A stretch of DNA of 64,000 nt from Pithys albifrons albifrons (Eukaryota; Chordata; Aves; Passeriformes; Thamnophilidae), in assembly GCF_047495875.1 (NCBI RefSeq), contig NC_092497.1, forward strand, positions 74,013,463 to 74,077,462, read 5' to 3'. Numbering within the stretch: the stretch's first letter is position 1; every line of letters starts with the position of its first letter. This document shows positions 55,101 through 64,000 of this stretch, one piece after another. The notes beneath the pieces are model-generated. The model saw only the letters and a list, made by a program, of their open reading frames with translations. It did no database searches and was not told where the DNA came from. The position numbers and the translations under genes are program-made.

Positions 55101-57704
55101 AGCATTGAACCAAGCCTCCTTTAATGCTAAGGATAGGGGCAAGTGTACAATAAGGCACATTTATGCACAATTAAACAGCACATTTAATGGAAGTGAGCTG
55201 TAATAATGGGGATGGATTTGGGGATGGAAGAGAGGTTGCTTGTTTTAATGAACAATGTCAGCATGTTCTTTATTAGCATTCAGAAAAAATAGCCCATCTC
55301 TAAGTATTCATCCTGTTTATATGATCCAACTATATAACTGAACATCAATTAGCCTTCACAGTAAAATAAAAGACATAAAAAATGGAGATTCTGTACTTCG
55401 GAAAAACTGTTTTCACTAGTGTATTCTTCTATCAAGTAGTTTATCAATATTATACTTTATTTTTAAAGTGGCAAAGAGAGCTTGATATGCTTTTTTTTTT
55501 TTTTAACTGAAGCAATTGCATTTTGAATATAAGTGCCTTAGAATGAGTGTTTGTAAGTCTCTCTAAATTTCTTGAACATGAGGCATTTGGTATGCTAAGA
55601 TATGAGAAGATTATTAGAGGTACCTAGCCCAGAAATTCTGTCATTCATTTGTATTAGTTGCTACTAGAATGCCAGAGTTTCAGTTTCAGGACTGCAGTCT
55701 TCCACACCATACCAGCCCAGGCAGTCTGATAGAAACCCAGACAGTTCTTCAGCAACTTGGCAAACACATGCTTTCAACAGGACATGTCAGTCTCAATGAA
55801 TCATTATTTTTTCTTTTTTTCTTTTTTTTTTTTCTGTTAAAACTCCTAGCTTCAAACTGTTGAACTAACTGAGTATAAAGCAGTGTCACATCCAACAATT
55901 TCTTGTTTTATCCAAACACAACATACAATATACCATCAAGCTAGGCATATTATTTTCACTCTACCTAATCCTAGACAGATATCAAGTCTAGTATTCATAC
56001 TTAACTGCTCGGCAAGAATTTCCTTATACAAAAAAGAAAATCTGCTGAACTTTCTGCATAGAACAGTGGAATTTAATTACAACTGCCTTAAAGAATATGT
56101 GATGCAGTTTTGAAGACAGGTTTTTGTTGGTTAAGAATATCATATTAAAACTAAATTTTAAAAGTTGTTAGAGCAAAAATTTCATTGCATCTCCTTATTG
56201 TCTTGGATCTGAAATCCAGAGATGGACATGGAAATCAAGCCTACCTCTGGTTATTGCATTAGGATTTTTAGCATTTTAATAGAGTGTCCAAAATATATGT
56301 CAGTTAATACATTCAGCTATGCCTAAATTATTAAGTAATTTAGACCACTAGGAGAAATTGTTACATCAAAGCTGTTGATGTTGAGAACACTATGCCCACT
56401 ACAAGTCATTGAAAAATTTATTTTGGATAAAATTTAGTTTGTTGCTCTGGACTGAATGTCCCTATGAAACACACACTTGAGGCTGTCTCAGGAAGATGTG
56501 ATACCTTGCAGTTTGCATATACATTAGCGGCTGAAGAATATTTGGTGAGCATATGAAGTTGAGCTATTTGTTTAGCTTTCCCCAAAAAGAAATTTAGATT
56601 GTGTGCTAGCAACTAGGACATTAGCTTCAAAATGGCATTTTTGGTTCAAACTGAACAATGCTAAAATTTATTTTGAATTAATTTTGAAATTCAGTGTGCT
56701 CTGGTTTTAGTTGGATCTTAATTACAAAGAAAAAACCCCAAACTTGCTTGGAATTTATTATTTCTGTTTTGAACCCTGGCATTGGTCAGAAACCACAAAA
56801 TTTCAGAATTTCAGATTTCAGAAGTTTGCATGTGATTTTAAAAACTTACTATAAACAAACAAACACACAACATTATAAACTTCTTTACTGGGTAAAGATT
56901 AGAATTGCCTACTTGATTTTGATGTAAAAAGCTAACAATATTTTCAAAAACTTTTATTTCTTCAGAAATATTCCAAAGAACCATGTCTTATTTCCAAGAC
57001 TAGTTATGCCAAACTGGGAGAAGGGAGGTTATTGTTAAAATCATGTATTTTCCAATCTGAAAAATTCCAAAAATATGTTTATTAAAAAAGAAAAATAGCA
57101 GTGTATTAGCTGAATTTTTACTGTGGTATTTTAGTTTAGTTTAATTTCTAAAGATCTTATGAATGAGAGTAGTTTCAACGAAAAAGCCACATTTTTGCAA
57201 ACAAGTCCCCAGCTTCCAAACATCTCAAGAAGAGTTCATGGTCATACGAACTCCTCTGAAACAAAACTGATGGGTTTACTGTCTTACTCTGAAGATATGC
57301 TGCATACTTTTCCTAAAGGTTTTTATTTGCCTGTGTTTTTTCCTGGCAAACCATATGCAGTGCAAATTAAAACACTACACACAAACAAAACCCACCAAAG
57401 CAAGTCTTTTTTGATGATATAACAATTTTTTCTCAAATTTTCTTTGAATCTTGTCCCATCTGTTTTCTAACCCTAAAATTTCTAAAAAACTGTTGAGAAA
57501 TTAAAAAAAAAAAAACACCAAAAAAACCAACCAAGAAATAAAGGAAAAAGTACATAAGTTGCTTTACTAAAACTCTAGGGTATCCCCCACTGAAGAGCTG
57601 TGAAAAATTGGTAACATCAGGCATATAGGATGCAAATAGTACCTCAATGGATGTGAAAGAGAAACCAATCTGTGTTTCCTTTGTTGGACCTTCTAGAATG
57701 CTTT
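52116..57704. other. Unrecognised intergenic sequence
   Basis: 5.6 kb without a recognisable transposon. T-rich runs occur at 55491-55504 and 55807-55834. A minus-strand open frame at 54527-54279 (82 codons, hydrophilic, helix-like EKQAMDKRLARDNALLEREQ) has protein-like composition, but no family is recognised. Confidence 0.5.
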
Positions 57705-57955
57705 ATAGAATCATAGAAAGTTAAGGGGTTGGAAGAAACCTTAAAGGTTGAGTCCTAACCACATCTGAAGTGGGCAGAGACATCTCCCACTAGACCAGGT
57801 TGTTGATGGCCTTATCCAGCCTGACTTTGAACACTGTCATGCTTGAGGCATCCACATCCTCCCTGAGCAACCCTCACAGTAAAGAATTGCTTTCTAATAT
57901 CTAACCTAAATTTCCCTGCTTTCAGTTTGTACCCATTCCTGCTTGTTCTATCCCT
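57705..57955 (-). mobile_element. CR1 LINE 3'-end fragment, left of an ERVL insertion
   Basis: Starts TAGAATCATAGAAAG (CR1 terminus) and runs to CTTGTTCTATCCCT, where it is cut by the ERVL LTR. It continues at 59522. Confidence 0.85.
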
Positions 57956-59526
57956 TGTAGTGGGTCTGGTTGAGTCAGATTTTATTTTCCCATAGTAAAC
58001 CTTACAGTGCTGTGCTCTGCATTGGTAGCTAGAGGAGTGTGGATAATAAGCCTGTGTTTTGGCTACTGCTGAGTGCAGCATTGTAACATTCCTTCTTCAG
58101 CTGGGGGCAAGATCCTGGGAGAGGACACAGGTAGGCCAACTGACCCACACTGACCATGGGGATATTCCATACCATATGACATGAACCCAGATATAAAGCT
58201 GAGGCAAGGAGCTGGAAGGGAGGCATTGACCTCCTCGTAATGGCTGCCTGCTGACAACTGCTGTGAGTGCCGGAGCTCTGCTTTTCAGAGAAGTGGCCAA
58301 TCTCCACTGTTTATGGGAAGTAGAGATTAACTACTATCTTTTGCTTTGTGCATGTGCATGCTGCTTTAGTTATTTTTCCTTTTTGCATAAATATAAACTC
58401 CCTTATTGTAACGCATGATTTCTGTTATTTCTTTTTCCTCCCACCTTGCTCTCTCCCCTGTCTGTCTGGAAGGGGTGATAAAGTGGCCAGGATGGTATTT
58501 TGCGCAGTGGTATGAGGCACCAGATATGTCTCCAGCCATCCAGTGGTTGCTTCCAGTATGCTGAACACACAGTGCTTACCTTGGCTGGTCTGTGGCAGAG
58601 TGACAAAATCAACCTGCCAAGACTCCCTGTATCTATACTCATCCCTACATCCACCATACCACAGGGGCTTCACTCTCTTTGCTTATGCAATCGTAGCACA
58701 TCTCACAACCATATATAATCTGAGAAATAGTGTCCATGGTTAGATCCCCCCTCAGTCTCATGCCCATGGATATGTGGCATCTCTACCCTGACGACCTGAG
58801 GCATCATGGGCACATCAAACTAGGAACAGCTCTCCCTTATGCTGTCAGTCCAGATCTAACTGTAGCACCTTGACTTGTGCAGCTTGGTCTGGCTGTTTGT
58901 TGTTATGATGTTCCACATTAAGTTGATATTTCGGGTACATAGGCATCTACATGGCAGACTCTCACAGTCAGTTCCTCTACCTGGACTGCAATGTCGTGCC
59001 ACATGTCAGCAGCCTAGATGGGTTTTCCTCTACACCTCCAGTTAGTTTTTTTCCATTGGTCCACCCATACCCACAGAGCACTGGCTACCATCCACAAGTC
59101 AGTGTAGAGGTAAAGCCTTGGCCACTTCTGTCATTCAGCAATGTCCAGGGCCAATTGAACAGCTTTGAGTTCTGCAAATTGACTTGATTCATCTTCTCCT
59201 TCAATAGCTTCTGCCACTTGTTGGATAGGACTCCAGAGAGGTGCTTTCCAATTTCAGTTCTTCCCTACAATGTGGCAGGAACCATCATTTTAAGAGAAAT
59301 GCTTATGGGAAGTAGAGATTAACTGCCTGCTTCTGCTTTGTGCGTGTGCATGGTGCTGTCGGTTATTTTTTTCCTTTTTGCATAAACTGCCTAATCATAA
59401 CCCACAGTTTCTATTATTTCTTTTTCCCTCCCACTTTACTCTCTCCCCTGTCTGGCTGGGAAGGGGAGTGATAGAGAGGCTGGGTGGGCACCTGGTGTTC
59501 CGTCAAGGTGAACCAACCACATCACT
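57951..59526 (-). mobile_element. Internally deleted ERVL provirus inserted in a CR1
   Basis: The element runs 57956-59521. In minus sense: the first ~218 bp of the 5' LTR (59521-59304), then a pol fragment (about 59300-58490), then a 3' LTR (58489-57956) lacking its first ~45-65 bp. Outer ends are TGTAGTGGG at 57956 and ...CCAACCACA at 59521; flanking TCCCT (57951-57955) and TCACT (59522-59526) match at 4 of 5 positions as a target duplication. The two LTR pieces share GGGAAGTAGAGATTAACT and CTCTCCCCTGTCTG blocks. The CR1 resumes on the far side, proving insertion. Confidence 0.82.
58490..59300 (-). pseudogene. pol: ERVL pol remnant: RNase H end and integrase N-terminus
   Basis: Decayed minus-strand coding. 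A zinc-finger-like region (HDASGRQGRDATY, where one His is replaced by Arg) precedes a tract ending in RVKPLWYGG. Then the integrase core begins with SWQVDFVTLPQTSQGKHCVF (first catalytic Asp at about 58608-58610) and EATTGWLETYLVPHTTA. The frame then runs straight into LTR sequence at about 58489, showing that the rest of integrase was deleted. Many stops upstream. Confidence 0.75.
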
Positions 59527-59572
59527 ACTGGTTGAGAGTCACTCTCCAGCTTCCCCGTAGGCCCCCTTCAGA
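59522..59572 (-). mobile_element. CR1 LINE fragment, right of the ERVL insertion
   Basis: GAGAGTCACTCTCCAGCTTCCCC...TAGGCCCCCTTCAG continues the CR1 interrupted at 57955. Confidence 0.75.
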
Positions 59573-59957
59573 CAATTGTATGAAATATTGTAGAGCAGTT
59601 AAATAAATAATTTTTTTTTCAGGGTTATATCTTCAAATTCCAGTTCCACTTTCAAGACATTTTTCAAGGAAATCCTGAAGGAAAAAACCCAATACATCAT
59701 TCAGGGATGCTTATCCTTGACAATTCACATCTGTTATTACCCATCCCAGAAGGGAAGGGTAATCCAGGTTCTTGTTAAGAAATCCCCTAGGGTATACTGG
59801 AGTGAAATGACACTGAATAATTGGTGTTTGTAAACAGATATAAGTAGGATTTTTTTTCAGAAGAATTTTGTACAAAAGGTAAATGGGTATGTTGCCATTT
59901 TGAGTGTTATCATCTATAGTAATGAAGCAATAATAAGGCATAAAAATAATACCTAAG
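59573..59957. other. Unrecognised intergenic sequence
   Basis: Nothing recognised. Confidence 0.45.
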
Positions 59958-60440
<483 letters not shown>

Positions 60441-60848
60441 AATAAGGCAGGAAAATATATTTAGTCGCTACTCACCATATTCAGTCATGAAACTTTTCCT
60501 CCATGTCTGTTGATTGAAGCGATTGCCTTGATCTGTTGGAGCTGGGGGAAGCCACCTCACCCCGGCAAAACTCAAAGATCTCATGAGGTATTATACACTT
60601 CAAGCTCATGTGGGAATGGCTTACACCTCCCTTGTGGTGGGGAATTTTACAATGGATAGTGTCACCAGATATGCCCATGGAACATGTTAGGAGTCTCTGA
60701 CACCTCCTAAGACTCAGCATCAATCATGGTCCATCATGGTCCAACATCAGAGATGAGTAGCCCAGGCCAGAACTGAAACACCTTCAAGGTTCCTGAGGGG
60801 ATGTTTACAGCAGAGTCATCAAAGTAGGGAGGACACTGGCATGATAAG
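60441..60848. other. Unassigned sequence
   Basis: No family recognised. A minus open frame (60723-60481) is not convincing as a gene. Confidence 0.4.
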
Positions 60849-61015
60849 AAGGATTCACCATCCCTAGAGATCTTTAAATGCAGATTGGACGTGGCGCTGG
60901 GTGCCATGATCTAGTAAATGAACTAGAGTTGGACCAAGGGTTGGACTCGATGATCTTGGAGGTCTTTTCCAACCCAATCGATTCTATGATTCTATGATTC
61001 TATGATTCTATGACC
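60849..61015 (+). mobile_element. Short CR1 LINE terminus, same subfamily as the full-length copy
   Basis: GGATTCACCATCCCTAGAG...GGACGTGGCGCTGGG...CTTTTCCAACCCAATCG and four ATTCTATG octamers. It is nearly identical in wording to 34862-35015 (about nine differences over the non-octamer part, counted by eye). A severely 5'-truncated, comparatively recent insertion. Confidence 0.92.
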
Positions 61016-61508
61016 TCACAGGATTTGTCTGTTATCTGCCTCTTCCCTTATCTGAAAATCCAGTTTGTGGTTTCAGGTATGCACACCCTTCTGCCCCTGG
61101 AATAGTTGAACAATGGCACCCACTTGTCAGATCTGCAGGTCCTTTTGATATATGCATGTTCAGGGAGGGGTGGGTGTGGGCTGTGCTGGGTGAGCAGCTG
61201 TTTCTTTTCAGTCTGCTACAGTAGGCAGAAGACTTTTGATGATCTTAGAATGTTTAAGCTATTAACTAATTCAGGTTTTGACACCTTCCAGACATCAGGT
61301 TTGCAGGACATGACAGGTAACTGCCAGTTTAAGAGCTGTCATGAAGGTTCCTGTTAAGGAGTTTGCATCTGAGAGTGAGAGTGAAGGTGGTAGAAGATGA
61401 TATGAGATATGACATGGCTCATGTATGTCTCCTTTGTTTCAAAAACAAATGAACAATGAAAGAATCTCAGAGCACTGCAAGGACATATGAGTATTTGAGT
61501 AACAAGCT
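61016..61508. other. Unrecognised intergenic sequence
   Basis: Nothing recognised. Confidence 0.45.
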
Positions 61509-62121
61509 TGTCTTGGGTTGAGATGGCAAAATGCCAACTGCCCAACACAGAATGTTAGAGCCCCCCTCTACCCCCTGCTGAGAAAAGGGAGAAAGGAAAA
61601 AAAAACTAGAAACTCAAACCAGCTTACACTTAAACTAACTATATATTTTTATACAGAAAAGAGAAATTTAAAAGAAAACTACAATACAATACACACTTAC
61701 ACAAGTTAGAAATAACAAGAAATAACTCCCCACACACCAACAAACACAAATCCCACCATGCTAACTACAAATTACTCCAGAGAACTCAATCCCCAGAGAG
61801 ACAGACTTAAGCAGAAAACTAAGAACAAGTATTTTACTTCCCTAAGTTAATATGGTGGCAAGCTGGTGCTCTGGCCCTGGTCTTCTCGTCCCTCCTGGGA
61901 CAGAACAGTGCATCCTTCTGAGAAAACAGCTATGCAGGAACTGACCAAGCCACTCCTACACTGGCTCTTGCACTTTGAGATGATGTCGGAATATGATATG
62001 AAATACTATTGGCTGGGAGAAGTCAGCTGTCAGCTAGCTCAGCCCAGCTCAAGTCAGTCGACAGTCCTAGGCCTAATCTGAAATCTAAAGCCTAAATTAG
62101 GCCTACCTAGCTAAACCCACA
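61509..62121 (-). mobile_element. Solo LTR (four-copy family)
   Basis: 613 bp, + strand start TGTCTTGGGTTGAGATGG, end CTAGCTAAACCCACA. Collinear with 39003-39614 over its whole length, including GGCAAAATGCCAACTGCCC near the start and CTAGGCCTAATCTGAAA near the end. No clean target duplication was found, and no internal proviral sequence. Confidence 0.78.
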
Positions 62122-64000
62122 ATGAAGTACGTATGAAAACTGGCAGTTTGAGACTACCAGAACACAAAGCCAAAGCAAAGCTCCCAGGCTACTGAAACTC
62201 ACACTGACTCACAACTAGTGGTAGGTAGAGGTGCTTTATTCCTGCCCTCAAGATCTTAAAAGTGCTATAGACAAGGCAAAGGATGAAATAAAAGAAATGT
62301 TTGGGGGATTTTTTTAACAAATGGAGAACTGCAGCAAGAATACACGTTTCTTCTTCACAGCATATTACTTACAATGTAAGGCAGGTTACTGCAGGATCTC
62401 AGATGCGTTCTTCCTTTAGAATGTGCCATAATGTTTTTTTCTCCATTTTTTCATGTTTGTTTGATGACTTCCTTGCAGTTGCCAGATAACAATGCATTTC
62501 TATCTGAAGTAGCAAATAAGGTGGGAAATCATTTTCTCGTGCTATTTCTGAGTTGCTGCTGAATCTATGCCCTCCTGGACACAAATGTCACTGCTTAGGC
62601 TGGGAAGCAAATACAGCCTTCTATACAATCATTTCATGCCTCAGTTCTGCTTGATTTTTCATGCTCTTTGAACCTTAATTTAACTGTGAAGTTTGCTTAA
62701 TTAGAATTTGGACTTTGAGATTGCATTTAAAGAGTGTGTTTGTGTTTTGATTTGTTATTTAAGCTTGTCTTTTAAGGGTAATGAAGAAAATCAGGACTGA
62801 ACTGAGTGACTGACCATAGCAGAAGAAGCTTCTTCCCCATTCCATTCATCTTTACCACATTAAACTGTAATATTTTCTTATTTGAGGTGTTACGACTTTT
62901 ATTCTCTGTAGGGTGCTAATGCTGTAGTTGATAATTCTCAGCCAAAGAAGTTATTTCAATGAAATACAGACTTCAGAAATTGCCAACTTATCTCTAAATC
63001 TAAGTTCAGTACTCAATCAAAAAGAACTTAATAAAATAATGAATTCCTGAAATCCACAAATTGTAAATCAAATAATAACTTGCATTTCTGCACAGCAAAG
63101 GTAAGTAAAAGTTACATGCCCATCAGAAAAAAATCAAAAACATAAATCAAGACTTTTGGAATAAACACAAATTCTCTCATCATCTCTAATTGTCACTTGC
63201 TGTAGATGTCAAACTAACAGAGTAGCAGTTTCCTTATTTGATTCACCATGAAATTAAACTGAACTGACAATTTTTATTTTCACCTGGCAAATTCTTTCAA
63301 CACTATTTAAATCTGGATAATCAAGTACAGTTTTCTGCTGCACACACTCATCTCTCCTACCACACCTCTGATTTGCATTATCCCACATTCACAGTTTCCT
63401 CTGACAGCCTGGCATTGGATTACATTTACAGTCTTGTAAGGTGTAAAGGAATATATGGACATAGTTAGCAAAACCACCAGTGAATATATAAAGTCACAGA
63501 GCTCTTCTGAAAATGATGGACAGGAAAAATATAAAAGTTTTAGAAGTATGGAAAGCAAATCAAGCATGCAGACAAAATTTCTATTATCTTTGAATGCAAC
63601 CAAACCTAATGTTTTTCTTCATAAGGAAGTAGTTTATTATTGTTAATACTTTGCTAGTCAAAAACATAGGAGGCAATAATTGATATCTAAAGTGGCTCAT
63701 ATCCTTTCTTGTATCAAACATCTCAGGTGCTGTATAGCTATAAACACAATGAATTTGAGATCAGATTACATCAAGGATAAGTCTTATTTAGGTGAGCTGA
63801 AAAACCCAACTCTGACAGTTCTGGTTGTAAGAACTTAAGTTGCCTGTATAGAGCATCATAAATAATTCAGAATTTGAAGTCAACAAAATAGTCCAGTCAT
63901 CACAGCTCTGTCCAAAACAGGAGAAAAGGATTGTGAAAGAAAATATAGATGTGAGAGATATTTGACCTCTTTGTACTCAGCTGTAAATTAAAGCTTCTCT
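62122..64000. other. Unrecognised intergenic sequence
   Basis: AT-rich, no gene or repeat family recognised to the end of the window. Confidence 0.5.

Noticed and set aside
57951..59526. Reading the ERVL as a provirus on the + strand
   Set aside because: The pol remnant and the TGTGGTTGG-type LTR start are both on the minus strand.

Overview
The window is transposon-dense, AT-rich vertebrate nuclear DNA, almost certainly from a bird. The evidence is at least sixteen CR1 (chicken-repeat-1) LINE copies, several of which keep the avian-type 3' end made of ATTCTATG octamers, together with ERVL-like LTRs of the TGTAGTGGG/TGTGGTTGG type. An RTE-clade LINE fragment and a 5S-rRNA-headed SINE carrying the same 3' tail are also present. 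RTE-clade LINEs are patchy in birds (I recall the name AviRTE for one reported from several tropical lineages), so the host may be one of those lineages; I cannot name the species. I found no host protein-coding exon, tRNA, functional rRNA or CRISPR array that I can support.

Layout. 0-5.2 kb: a CR1 fragment, the 5S SINE, a 1.8 kb antisense CR1 and a solo LTR with a perfect 5-bp target duplication. 5.2-13.4 kb: mostly unrecognised sequence with one solo LTR. 13.4-16.9 kb (minus strand): a decayed endogenous retrovirus with part of its 5' LTR, a tRNA-Gln-type primer site, a small two-pass membrane ORF, a Gag with a ladder of TQT motifs, an SR-rich segment, an in-frame UAG followed by a hairpin, and a protease. 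17.0-18.5 kb: RTE LINE, then CR1. 18.5-25 kb: CR1 remnants and an (AAAAT)n tract. 25.1-29.6 kb (minus): a second, gammaretrovirus-like ERV with 3' LTR, purine tract, env, integrase, RNase H and RT. 30.0-35.7 kb: a near full-length CR1 with ORF1 and ORF2 inserted inside an older CR1. 39-45 kb: a solo LTR and a cluster of antisense CR1s. 47.8-52.1 kb: CR1, solo LTR and ERVL LTR remnant. 57.7-59.6 kb: an internally deleted ERVL inserted into a CR1. 60-62.1 kb: a 480-bp (GAAA)n tract, a short young CR1 and the fourth member of a solo-LTR family.

The elements form partnerships rather than pathways. CR1 ORF1 (with an SGNH-esterase-like domain) and ORF2 (endonuclease plus reverse transcriptase) drive CR1 copying. 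The RTE reverse transcriptase is the likely machinery that copied the 5S SINE, because both end in the same ~37-bp tail and an ATG/TGA repeat. Every autonomous element here is broken by stops, frameshifts or catalytic substitutions. The observations most worth following up are the 5S-SINE/RTE tail sharing and the regularly spaced TQT ladder in the 13.4-16.5 kb retroviral Gag, which resembles arrays of dynein-light-chain (LC8) binding sites.
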